Shown here: positions 1 through 6,479 of the stretch, one piece after another
How the letters are laid out: the number at the start of each line of letters is the position of its first letter
How positions within the stretch are numbered: position 1 is the stretch's first letter
Origin: Wenzhouxiangella sp.
GTDB lineage: Bacteria; Pseudomonadota; Gammaproteobacteria; Xanthomonadales; Wenzhouxiangellaceae
Length of the DNA stretch: 6,830 bases
Direction of reading: 5' to 3'
Assembly (NCBI GenBank): GCA_007116585.1
Contig: SKIE01000095.1
Coordinates: forward strand, 1 to 6,830
Program-made: the position numbers and the translations under genes
The notes under the pieces: generated by a model
What the model saw: only the letters and a program-made list of their open reading frames with translations
Database searches by the model: none
What the model was told of the DNA's origin: nothing

Positions 1-747
1 GCCGACGCCCTGCGCACGCTGACTGAATTGCAGGCCGTGCGCGCCGCCTTTGTCCACATCAGCGCTGATACGACCGATTCGGGCTGGCAGGCGCGCATGA
101 TGCCCATGAGCCAGCCGAAGGGTCCCTGGCACGTGCTCATGGAGAGCAATCTTTTGGCGCTGGCCTGCCTGATTCAGCGTTTGTTACCGCCAAGAACTCG
201 TGCGCCGCTGCTGACGCTACCGGAACGCTATCGGCCGTGGCAGGCCCGATTGCGCGATGCGCTGCCGGGCCAGTTGCAGTTTGACGGCCACGAGTATCGT
301 CTGCTGGTGCCACAACAACTGCTGGCGCTGCACTGCCCCCTTGGCGATCGGCGATTGCATGCCGACGCGGTCGGTCGGTGCCGCGCCATTCTGGCCGAGC
401 GCAGCCGCTACAGTCCGCTCGAGGCGGAGATCCGGCGCCGCGTGATGGCCTCGCTCAGCGCGCCACCGGCGCTGGACGAGATGGCCCGCCAGCTGGGCCT
501 GTCGAAACGAACCCTGCATCGGCGACTGCGGGCGAGGGGACGAAGCTATCGAGACTTGCTGGAAGGGGTGCGTGCCTCCGCGGCCGCCAGTCTTCTGCGC
601 GACTCGGCTGCGCCCATCGCGACGATCGCCGAACAGCTCGGCTACCAGGACACGGCGAATTTTGGCCGCGCCTGCCGACGCTGGTTCGGCTGTGCGCCCG
701 GCGCGCTGCGCCACCGCGGCCGCGATGATCCACCAAAGCTTGCATGA
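1..747 (+). CDS. AraC-family transcriptional regulator, 5' end missing
   Basis: This is the C-terminal 248 residues of an AraC/XylS-type DNA-binding regulator. The frame is open from the first base with no stop, so the true start lies upstream of the window. Regulators of this layout usually run to about 330-340 residues, so roughly 90 are missing. The first half resembles the ligand-sensing domain of OruR-like regulators (the Arabinose_bd type), including the typical stretch LPGQLQFDGHEYRLLVP followed by a Leu-rich segment. The C-terminal third holds the two AraC helix-turn-helix units: DEMARQLGLSKRTLHRRL (around bases 475-530) and IATIAEQLGYQDTANFGRA (around bases 616-672). The second carries the conserved GYxDxxxFxRxFxxxxGxxP pattern in slightly altered form. 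The ligand and targets cannot be read from the sequence. The gene ends 49 bases before rfaH in the same orientation. The family call is secure; the function is unknown. Confidence 0.9.
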   Translation, partial: ADALRTLTELQAVRAAFVHISADTTDSGWQARMMPMSQPKGPWHVLMESNLLALACLIQRLLPPRTRAPLLTLPERYRPWQARLRDALPGQLQFDGHEYRLLVPQQLLALHCPLGDRRLHADAVGRCRAILAERSRYSPLEAEIRRRVMASLSAPPALDEMARQLGLSKRTLHRRLRARGRSYRDLLEGVRASAAASLLRDSAAPIATIAEQLGYQDTANFGRACRRWFGCAPGALRHRGRDDPPKLA

Positions 748-768
748 GCCGCGCCTGAATCGGACAAT
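740..768 (+). promoter_or_regulatory. Candidate sigma70-type promoter for rfaH
   Basis: TTGCAT (740-745) and GACAAT (763-768) are separated by 17 bases and could act as -35 and -10 boxes, placing transcription start near 775, about 20 bases before the rfaH start codon. The match is weak: 3 of 6 at -35 (the TTG) and 4 of 6 at -10. The -35 box overlaps the end of the AraC-type gene. Cotranscription from the upstream gene is an equally good explanation. Confidence 0.25.
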
Positions 769-786
769 AGGAATTGGGCAAGGCAG

Positions 787-798
787 ATGTCAGGACAT
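787..798. repeat. Short perfect inverted repeat over the rfaH start codon
   Basis: ATGTC (787-791) and GACAT (794-798) are exact inverse complements separated by AG. The dyad covers the bases just before rfaH and the first two bases of its ATG. The two-base loop is too tight for an RNA hairpin, so if it matters it would be as a protein-binding dyad. A match of this length can easily arise by chance. Confidence 0.25.
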
Positions 799-1321
799 GT
801 TCGACAACGATCCATCGACCCCTAGGCGCTGGCATGCAGTGTTCTGCAAGCCGAGTCAGGACGAACGCGCCGAGTTGCATCTGCGCAATCAGGGCTATGA
901 AACCTTCAGGCCCAAGATACGGGAGCAGCGCACCTGCAGCGGCCGACGCCGCATAAGGGTAGAATCCATGTTTCCGCGCTATCTGTTTGTCCGGCTCGCC
1001 GCCAACGGGCAGGACTGGGGCCCGATCCGCTCGACCCGTGGTGCCGTTGGCCTGGTCCGACGCGGTCAGGAAGCCGCCGTGGTGCCAGAACCGGTGATTG
1101 AGGACCTGCAACAGCGCTGCGACGACGCCGGAGTAGTTGAGTTGGCGGGGACCGTCGACTACCAACCCAATGAACAGCTTGAAATCACCGACGGCCCCTG
1201 CGCTGGGCACCGCGCTCTGTTCGAGGCCCGTACCGGCCCTGAGCGCGTCGCGGTGCTGCTGACCATCCTCAACCGCCAGCGCCGGGTCGAAGTACCAGAA
1301 CACGCAATCCGCCGGGCCTGA
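797..1321 (+). CDS. rfaH: Transcription antiterminator RfaH (NusG paralogue)
   Basis: RfaH is recruited to RNA polymerase paused at ops elements in leaders of surface-polysaccharide and other long operons, where it suppresses pausing and Rho termination and couples translation. The product is 174 residues (E. coli RfaH has 162). The N-terminal NGN domain spans about residues 11-108, with WHAVFCKP at 12-19, FPRYLFVRL at 59-67 and STRGAVGLVRRG at 79-90. The KOW-type C-terminal domain spans about 122-174. By my alignment from memory, the E. coli ops-contact residues K10, R16, H20, T72 and R73 correspond to K18, R24, H28, T80 and R81, and the E48-R138 salt-bridge pair corresponds to E57 and R150. 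The HTT motif (E. coli 65-67) is instead D73-W74-G75. The frame is open upstream to about 572, but 797 is the first ATG that gives the family length; it adds 8 residues before the conserved Trp. The Shine-Dalgarno is weak (AAGG at 779-782, or AGGA one base from the ATG). No ops element was found in the window. Confidence 0.9.
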   Translation: MFDNDPSTPRRWHAVFCKPSQDERAELHLRNQGYETFRPKIREQRTCSGRRRIRVESMFPRYLFVRLAANGQDWGPIRSTRGAVGLVRRGQEAAVVPEPVIEDLQQRCDDAGVVELAGTVDYQPNEQLEITDGPCAGHRALFEARTGPERVAVLLTILNRQRRVEVPEHAIRRA

Positions 1322-1404
1322 CCGGTGACAGCGGCAGGCGTCATCAAGACAACACCGCTTCCAACGGGCAGCGCCATTCATTACATCCAAGGACTCCAAC
1401 ACCC

Positions 1405-2766
1405 ATGAGCAGTCTTGCCAACAGCCCCTTCAAGGCCTACGACATCCGCGGCCAGGTGCCGACCCAACTCAACGTCGAGCGAGCGCGCGCCATCGGGCAT
1501 GCATTCCAGTCCGTGGTCACGCCTTCCGGCCCAGTCGTGATCGGGCGTGATATGCGGCTGTCGAGCGCCGCATTGGCCGACGCACTGGCCCAGGGTCTGA
1601 ACGAAGCCGGCGTCGACACGCTGGATATTGGACTGGTCGGCACCGAACTGGTCTACCATGCCGCCTCTCTTGACGGCATGGGTGGCGGCATCATGGTGAC
1701 CGCCAGCCACAATCCGGCCGACTACAACGGCATGAAGATGGTGCGCGAGGACGCCATCCCGATCAGCGCCGATACCGGGCTGAAGGAAATGGAGCATTAC
1801 CTGGCCGTAAATACCGCGCCGAATCTGGACGGGCCTGCCGGCAAACATGCACATATGGACGTGGTCGACGGCTACGTGGATCGTCTGCTGGCGATGATCG
1901 ACCCGAACACCATCCAGCCCATGAAGATCGTGGTCAATGCCGGCAACGGCTGCGCCGGACCGTTTTTTGATCTCCTGGCGAAAGCCCTGCCGCTGGACGT
2001 CGTGCGACTGCACCATGAACCGGACGGTCACTTTCCCAACGGCGTACCCAATCCGCTGCTGCCGGAAAACAGAGCCGAAACGTCGCAAGCTGTAATCGAC
2101 AGCGGGGCCGCCTTTGGTATCGCCTGGGACGGCGATTTCGACCGCTGTTTCTTCTTCGACCACCGCGGCCGCTTTATCGAGGGTTATTACCTGGTGGGAC
2201 TGCTGGCAAGCCGTATCCTGGAACGTCAGCCCGGCGAAAAGATCGTGTTTGATCCCCGCCTGACCTGGAACACGCTGGCCCAGGTGGCCGATGCCGGCGG
2301 GCAGGCGCTGATCAACAAGAGCGGTCATGCCTTCATCAAGGAACGCATGCGAGCCGAGGACGCCGTCTATGGCGGCGAGATGTCGGCCCACCACTATTTC
2401 CGCGATTTCTCCTACTGTGACAGCGGCATGATTCCGTGGCTTTTGCTGGTCGAGACCTTGTCTGCCAGCGGACGCAGCCTGGCCGAACTGGTCGACGAGC
2501 GTATCGCGGCCTATCCCTGCAGCGGCGAAATCAACTTCACCGTTGACGACACCGACCAGGTCATCGACACCGTGCTCGAGCACTATGCAAACCTGGGTGG
2601 AAAGCTGGACCGAACCGATGGCATCAGCCTGGACTTCGCCGATTGGCGGTTCAACCTGCGTGCCTCCAACACCGAACCCGTGATTCGCCTGAACGTCGAG
2701 ACCCGGGCCGATCCTGATCTTCTGAAGGCGCGGGTCAAGGAACTTCGCGCGCTGATCGAAGCCTGA
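1405..2766 (+). CDS. manB: Phosphomannomutase (ManB/CpsG; possibly also phosphoglucomutase)
   Basis: This cytoplasmic alpha-D-phosphohexomutase interconverts mannose-6-phosphate and mannose-1-phosphate, feeding GDP-mannose for O-antigen, capsule or exopolysaccharide. The 453-residue product matches the full length of the family. All four active-site landmarks are visible: the phosphoserine loop TASHNP with Ser101, the metal-binding loop DGDFDR at 242-247, the sugar-recognition loop GGEMSAHHYF at 323-332, and the phosphate-binding loop RASNTEPVIRLN at 419-430. The N-terminal FKAYDIRG (9-16) is also typical. Similarity to E. coli CpsG is strong along the whole protein, for example the block around residues 308-346. 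Start 1405 is supported by AAGGA at 1389-1393. The gene lies 83 bases after rfaH, and a GNAT gene follows after 35 bases. No guanylyltransferase (manC) or GDP-mannose-modifying gene is present here. Dual phosphoglucomutase activity, as in Pseudomonas AlgC, cannot be excluded from sequence. Confidence 0.93.
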   Translation: MSSLANSPFKAYDIRGQVPTQLNVERARAIGHAFQSVVTPSGPVVIGRDMRLSSAALADALAQGLNEAGVDTLDIGLVGTELVYHAASLDGMGGGIMVTASHNPADYNGMKMVREDAIPISADTGLKEMEHYLAVNTAPNLDGPAGKHAHMDVVDGYVDRLLAMIDPNTIQPMKIVVNAGNGCAGPFFDLLAKALPLDVVRLHHEPDGHFPNGVPNPLLPENRAETSQAVIDSGAAFGIAWDGDFDRCFFFDHRGRFIEGYYLVGLLASRILERQPGEKIVFDPRLTWNTLAQVADAGGQALINKSGHAFIKERMRAEDAVYGGEMSAHHYFRDFSYCDSGMIPWLLLVETLSASGRSLAELVDERIAAYPCSGEINFTVDDTDQVIDTVLEHYANLGGKLDRTDGISLDFADWRFNLRASNTEPVIRLNVETRADPDLLKARVKELRALIEA

Positions 2767-2801
2767 CCTGCCGGTGAAATAACCCAGTCAACCCAGGTGT
2801 C

Positions 2802-3389
2802 ATGACAATCACGATCGAGACCGTCAGCGGCCGCGGGGTCATGCCCTGGCTGGACGCCCTGGCAGCACTGCGCATGCTCGTGTTTCGCGAGTTCCCCTAC
2901 CTCTACGATGGTTCACTGGCCTACGAGCGTGAATACCTGACCGAGTACGCGGATTCAGATCAGGGCATCATCGTGCTTGCGCTGGACGGCGACCGCGTGG
3001 TTGGCTGTTCCACGGGATTACCGCTGCTTGATGCTGATCCGGCGTTTCAGCAACCTTTCGAGCAGGCCGGTTATGACTTGAACGCGGTGTTTTACTTCGG
3101 CGAGTCAGTGCTTGATCAGGCCTGGCGGGGCTACGGGATCGGGCATCAGTTCTTTGATCGGCGTGAAGCCCACGCCCGGCGCCTGGGTTTTGACACAACC
3201 ACGTTCTGCGCCGTGGAGCGTCCCGCCGACCACCCGTTGCGCCCGTCCCGCTACCGGCCGCTGGACGCTTTCTGGCAGCGCCGCGGTTATCAGCGCCGGC
3301 CTGAGTTGAGCACCCGTTTTGCCTGGAAAGACGTGGATGAGGCGCAGGAAACGGACAAGCTCATGCGTTTCTGGCTCCGCACCGGATGA
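2802..3389 (+). CDS. GNAT-family N-acetyltransferase
   Basis: A 195-residue soluble protein with the GNAT fold, which transfers an acetyl group from acetyl-CoA to an amine; the substrate is unknown. The acetyl-CoA-binding motif A is visible: a beta strand AVFYFGESVL at 95-104 followed by R109-G-Y-G112-I-G114, which fits the Q/R-x-x-G-x-G/A pyrophosphate loop, then a basic helix RREAHARRLG. Motif B is represented by FWQRRGYQ at 158-165. The region 30-45 (EFPYLYDGSLAYEREY) is probably the substrate-side segment. Start 2802 has a modest AGGTG at 2794-2798. The gap to manB is 35 bases with no hairpin-plus-T-tract, so cotranscription is likely. The stop TGA (3387-3389) lies 12 bases before the hemolysin III start and in the same frame. 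The family assignment is firm; the specific role is not known. Confidence 0.85.
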   Translation: MTITIETVSGRGVMPWLDALAALRMLVFREFPYLYDGSLAYEREYLTEYADSDQGIIVLALDGDRVVGCSTGLPLLDADPAFQQPFEQAGYDLNAVFYFGESVLDQAWRGYGIGHQFFDRREAHARRLGFDTTTFCAVERPADHPLRPSRYRPLDAFWQRRGYQRRPELSTRFAWKDVDEAQETDKLMRFWLRTG

Positions 3390-3401
3390 TATGATTCGGC
3401 T

Positions 3402-4061
3402 GTGACAAGTCTGCGCCAACATCGGGAAGAAATTGCCAACGCGCTGACGCACGGCATCGGCGCCTTGCTGGCGATCGGCGCGGGCTCCGTACTGACTACC
3501 CTGGCTGTCCTGTTTACCGGCGCGCGCGAAGTCGTCAGCGTTGCTGTATTTGCAGTCACGCTGGTCTTGCTCTACACCGCCTCTACGCTTTATCACCTGG
3601 CGCGCCAGCCGGCTCTGAAAACGCGTTTGAAGATCCTGGACCACTGCGCCATTTTCCTGCTGATTGCAGGCACCTACACCCCGTTTACCGTCGCTGCCAT
3701 GCGCGGGGGCTGGGGCTGGTCGCTGTTTGGCATAATCTGGGGTCTGGCCGTGCTCGGGATCTTGGCCAAGCTGTTTTTCACCGGACGGTTCCGCTATTTG
3801 TCCACGGCGACTTATGTCGGCATGGGCTGGCTTGTCATTGTGGCGTTTGTGCCGCTGAGTCAGGCCCTGACGCCGGCAGCTCTGAGCTGGCTGATTGCCG
3901 GTGGCGTGCTCTACACGGCCGGCACCTTGTTCTACCATAATCAACGCGTGCCCTACTCGCATGCGATCTGGCATTTGTTTGTACTGGGCGGCAGTATCTG
4001 CCATTTTGCGGCCGTGGCGGCTCAGTTGATTGCGCCGCAGCTGCCGAGCCAGCTGAGCTGA
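3402..4061 (+). CDS. trhA: Hemolysin III / PAQR-family membrane protein (TrhA)
   Basis: A 219-residue polytopic inner-membrane protein of the PAQR/hemolysin III family, represented by YqfA (TrhA) in E. coli and linked to membrane homeostasis rather than to proven haemolysis. About seven hydrophobic segments can be picked out after an amphipathic start containing EEIANALTHGIG (9-20). Family signatures are present: STLYH with Ser61 and His65, DHCAIFLLIAGTYTPF at 80-95 with Asp80, and SHAIWH with His187 and His191 near the end. Ser61, His65, Asp80, His187 and His191 fit the expected metal site of the superfamily. The start is GTG at 3402; only four codons lie between it and the preceding in-frame TGA, and none is a better start. 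There is no clear Shine-Dalgarno, so translation is probably coupled to the GNAT gene ending 12 bases upstream. Length is normal for the family. Confidence 0.92.
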   Translation: MTSLRQHREEIANALTHGIGALLAIGAGSVLTTLAVLFTGAREVVSVAVFAVTLVLLYTASTLYHLARQPALKTRLKILDHCAIFLLIAGTYTPFTVAAMRGGWGWSLFGIIWGLAVLGILAKLFFTGRFRYLSTATYVGMGWLVIVAFVPLSQALTPAALSWLIAGGVLYTAGTLFYHNQRVPYSHAIWHLFVLGGSICHFAAVAAQLIAPQLPSQLS

Positions 4062-4072
4062 CCACTAGTTTC

Positions 4073-4100
4073 CGATCTGTTGAGCACGATCTGTTGAGGA
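4073..4100 (+). repeat. 14-base tandem duplication carrying the lipoprotein RBS
   Basis: Two adjacent 14-base units, CGATCTGTTGAGCA (4073-4086) and CGATCTGTTGAGGA (4087-4100), differ at one position. The second copy has TGAGGA (4095-4100), a good Shine-Dalgarno 8 bases before the ATG at 4109; the first has GAGCA, which would pair less well. The duplication fills most of the 47-base gap between trhA and the lipoprotein gene. It may be a simple slippage duplication, or a paired binding site. Confidence 0.85.
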
Positions 4101-4108
4101 CACACACC

Positions 4109-4651
4109 ATGCCCCGAACGGTTCGCCCCCTGGTTTTATTCCTGGCAGCGACCGTGCTCGCTGCCATCGTCGCTGGGTGTGCCAGCACCCCCTCAGATGA
4201 CCGCATGATCCGCGAGTCACGCGCAGCGATGGACCGCTTTGTCGAACGCGATCCGGGCCTTAGGGACTGGCGTGATCAAGCCTATGGCTATGTGATCTTT
4301 CCCGAAATCGCCAAGGGCGGACTGGGTATCGGCGGCGGATTCGGTCGCGGCATCGTCTTCCAGCGCGGCGAACCTATTGGCCGCGCGACGACTTCCCAAG
4401 CCACGCTTGGCGCGCAAATCGGCGCCCAAACCTACAGCCAGGTCATTTTCTTCCGTGACGATGCCGCCTTGCGAACCTTCCAGCGGGGCAATCTGGAATT
4501 CTCGGCCCAGGCCACCGCCGTGGCCGCAACGGCCGGCGCTGCCGCCACGACCAGCTACGAGCGCGGCGTGGCGGTCTTCAACATGACGCGCGGGGGACTG
4601 ATGGCCGAAGCCTCGATCGGCGGACAGCGCTTCAATTACGAACCGCTGTAG
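4109..4651 (+). CDS. SYLF-domain (Ysc84-like, DUF500) lipoprotein
   Basis: A 180-residue predicted lipoprotein. A basic start (MPRTVRP) and a hydrophobic stretch (residues 8-22) lead to a lipobox VAGC with Cys24 as the lipidation site; the next residue is Ala rather than Asp, which favours the outer membrane under the E. coli sorting rule. The mature part matches the SYLF/Ysc84 domain, known in eukaryotes for lipid and actin-patch association and common in bacteria as small envelope lipoproteins of unclear role. Typical features are AYGYVIFPEIAKGGLGIGGG (58-77), the Gly-rich turns GFGRGIVF, GAQIGAQTYSQVIFF (101-115), an Ala-rich segment (135-147) and the C-terminal EASIGGQRFNYEPL. ATG 4109 was chosen over an in-frame TTG at 4094 because TGAGGA sits 8 bases before it and the signal peptide then has normal shape. 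Its last 16 bases overlap the convergent ABC transporter gene. Confidence 0.87.
   Translation: MPRTVRPLVLFLAATVLAAIVAGCASTPSDDRMIRESRAAMDRFVERDPGLRDWRDQAYGYVIFPEIAKGGLGIGGGFGRGIVFQRGEPIGRATTSQATLGAQIGAQTYSQVIFFRDDAALRTFQRGNLEFSAQATAVAATAGAAATTSYERGVAVFNMTRGGLMAEASIGGQRFNYEPL
4636..4651. other. Tail-to-tail coding overlap of lipoprotein and ABC genes
   Basis: The lipoprotein stop TAG (4649-4651, plus strand) lies past the ABC transporter stop TAA (4636-4638, minus strand), so 16 bases code on both strands. On the plus strand they give the last five lipoprotein residues NYEPL and its stop; on the minus strand the ABC C-terminus VYSGS. Transcripts from both sides must therefore overlap at least here. 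I saw no clear hairpin with a T-run on either strand nearby. Confidence 0.9.
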
Positions 4652-6462
4652 ACAGGCTCTGGATCATCAAGGCTGAGCGACCTGGCGTCCTCGCCCTGAT
4701 CAAGAAACTGAAGCCGCGCCAGCCGGGCATAGAGCGGATTGCTGCGGATCAACTCCTCATGCCGCCCCTCGGCTACGATCCGCCCGCCCTCGAGCACGAT
4801 AATCCGGTCAGCACGACGAACGGTGGCCAGCCGGTGGGCAATGACCAGCACGGTCCGATCCCGGCTCAGCTCATCAAGCGCCGTCTGCACCAGCCGCTCG
4901 CTTTCGGCATCCAGGCTAGCGGTGGCCTCGTCCAGCAGCAGCAGGGGTGGCTGCTTGATCAGCGCCCTGGCAATAGCAATGCGCTGGCGCTGACCGCCGG
5001 ACAGCCGCAGGCCTTTCTCGCCCAGAAAGGTGGCGAAACCCTCAGGCCACTGCTCGATGAATTCTCCCGCATGCGCGCTGCGAGCCGCGTCTTCAACGCG
5101 CTCAGCTGATGCCTCGTCGACGCCATAAGTGATGTTGTCGGCGGCAGAACCGGAAAAGACCACCACATCCTGCGGCACGAAGCCCAGGCGACTGCGCAAC
5201 TCGTGCAGATCGAGTTCGCGCAAGTCAACACCGTTGAGTTCGATCGCGCCCTGATCGGGATCATAGAAGCGCAGCAAAAGCTGAAACAAGGTCGATTTTC
5301 CCGCACCCGACGGGCCCACCACGGCCACCGTTTCGCCCGCCTGAACCTCGAAATCGAGTGCTCGCAGTACCGGTGTTTCGGGCCGGGACGGATAGGCAAA
5401 ACCCAGGTTCCGGACACTCAGGGCCAGGGGGCCGGACGGAAAGGGGCGCGGCTGTTCGGGCGAACAAATGGACGGCTCGATCGACAGGAGTTCAGCCAGG
5501 CGCTCCATGGCACCGGCCGCGCGCTGCAGCTGCGACCAGATCTCGCTCAGCCCGGCCGTTGCCCCTGCGGCAATCGCGGCATACATGACAAACTGACCCA
5601 GCTGACCCGGACTCATGGCGCCGGTCAACACGGCCCGCGCACCCAGCCACAGCACGAAGGTAATGGCAGAAAAGGTCAGCAGAATGATCAGCACGATCAG
5701 GATGGTCGAAGCGGCGATGCGTCGGCGGGCGGCATCAACTGCCTGTTCCACCGTGCTGTCGAAACGCGCCCGCTCGCGGGCTTCCTGGGCGAATGCCTGC
5801 ACGGTCTGTACCGCGTTGATCGCCTCATCGCCCAGCGCCGAGATGTCGGCAATGCGGTCCTGTGCTGCCCTGGACAGGCGACGGACCCAGCGTCCCAGCA
5901 CCATCACCGGCAGCATCATCAGAACAATCAGCACACCGATGATCCCGGCCAGGTTCGGCGCGGTCAGGATCAGGGCAATGGCGCTGGCCACCAGCATGAC
6001 CAGGTTACGGATACCGAACGAGACCGTGGAGCCGACCAGTGTCTCAACCAGCGTTGTATCAGTGTTCAGCCGCGACAGGACTTCGCCGGTGCGGGTGCGG
6101 GCAAAGAACTCGGGGCTCATCGCCAGCACCCGCGCATAGACCGCCTTGCGCAGATCGGCGACGACGCGCTGGCCCAGCCAGCTGACCCAGTAGAAACGCA
6201 GCCCGCCACCCACGGCCATGACCGCGGCGGCGGCGAACAAGAGCCAGAACCAGCGGTTGATGTGATCCAGATCCTCGGCCATGAAACCACGATCAATCAC
6301 CTGGCCGACCGCGAGGGGGATCGCCAGGGCGCCGGAAGCCGAGACCATCAGGAAAAGTCCTGCCAGCATCAGCTGCAGACGGTAGCGGCCAAGAAACGGA
6401 TACAGCGTCCTTAGTGAGGATACCTTGCGGCTGGTCGGTCGCTGGGTGGAAGGCTCTTGCAT
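4636..6462 (-). CDS. MsbA-related ABC exporter, fused permease and ATPase
   Basis: A 608-residue half-transporter that should work as a homodimer in the inner membrane, exporting a lipid or drug-like substrate by ATP hydrolysis. An exporter-type membrane domain (about residues 20-325, six helices, first near 31-53) is followed by a complete nucleotide-binding domain: A-loop Tyr357, Walker A GPSGAGKST (383-391), Q-loop Gln431, signature LSGGQ (487-491), Walker B LLLLDEA (507-513), D-loop SLD (516-518) and H-loop His543. Every catalytic residue is intact. It fits the MsbA-related subfamily of proteobacterial exporters better than true MsbA, since no lpxK or other lipid A gene is adjacent; the substrate is not known. 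The ATG at 6462 lies 17 bases after the RarD stop and has no recognisable Shine-Dalgarno, suggesting coupled translation. The TAA stop lies inside the convergent lipoprotein gene. Confidence 0.92.
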   Translation of the reverse strand: MQEPSTQRPTSRKVSSLRTLYPFLGRYRLQLMLAGLFLMVSASGALAIPLAVGQVIDRGFMAEDLDHINRWFWLLFAAAAVMAVGGGLRFYWVSWLGQRVVADLRKAVYARVLAMSPEFFARTRTGEVLSRLNTDTTLVETLVGSTVSFGIRNLVMLVASAIALILTAPNLAGIIGVLIVLMMLPVMVLGRWVRRLSRAAQDRIADISALGDEAINAVQTVQAFAQEARERARFDSTVEQAVDAARRRIAASTILIVLIILLTFSAITFVLWLGARAVLTGAMSPGQLGQFVMYAAIAAGATAGLSEIWSQLQRAAGAMERLAELLSIEPSICSPEQPRPFPSGPLALSVRNLGFAYPSRPETPVLRALDFEVQAGETVAVVGPSGAGKSTLFQLLLRFYDPDQGAIELNGVDLRELDLHELRSRLGFVPQDVVVFSGSAADNITYGVDEASAERVEDAARSAHAGEFIEQWPEGFATFLGEKGLRLSGGQRQRIAIARALIKQPPLLLLDEATASLDAESERLVQTALDELSRDRTVLVIAHRLATVRRADRIIVLEGGRIVAEGRHEELIRSNPLYARLARLQFLDQGEDARSLSLDDPEPVYSGS

Positions 6463-6479
6463 ACGGTGATGTCGATGAT

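Noticed and set aside
1306..1345. GC-rich partial inverted repeats at the end of rfaH as a terminator
   Set aside because: The stems are short and interrupted (CCGC with GCGG, CCGG with CCGG), and no T-tract follows.
455..1402. Long minus-strand open frame (315 codons) across the AraC-type gene and rfaH
   Set aside because: It lies opposite two well-supported genes, spans their intergenic gap, and its translation is low-complexity, rich in Arg, Ala and Pro, with no recognisable domain. Long antisense frames are expected in high-GC coding DNA.
1381..2583. 400-codon minus-strand open frame opposite manB
   Set aside because: manB is recognised over its full length with all catalytic loops. The antisense translation is rich in His, Gln, Val and Gly, as expected for a shadow frame, and resembles nothing I know.
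3247..3258. ops-like sequence on the minus strand (GCCGGTAGCGGG, 10 of 12 to GGCGGTAGCGTG); weaker ones near 214-225 (minus) and 6379-6390 (plus)
   Set aside because: All lie inside coding regions and on the antisense strand, not in the leader of an operon, and Arg/Tyr/Leu codons explain them. They are not credible RfaH recruitment sites.
3105..4004. 299-codon minus-strand open frame opposite the GNAT and hemolysin III genes
   Set aside because: It crosses the boundary of two clear genes and has a shadow-like composition; no domain seen.
4038..4055. Possible terminator hairpin CAGCTG-CCGAGC-CAGCTG at the end of the hemolysin III gene
   Set aside because: The 6-base stem lies inside the coding region (repeated Gln-Leu codons) and has no adjacent T-run; the only Ts come about 12 bases later.
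5203..6414. 403-codon plus-strand open frame opposite the ABC exporter gene
   Set aside because: Its translation is dominated by Gln, His, Arg and Gly, typical of an antisense shadow, and the opposite strand carries a complete ABC transporter.
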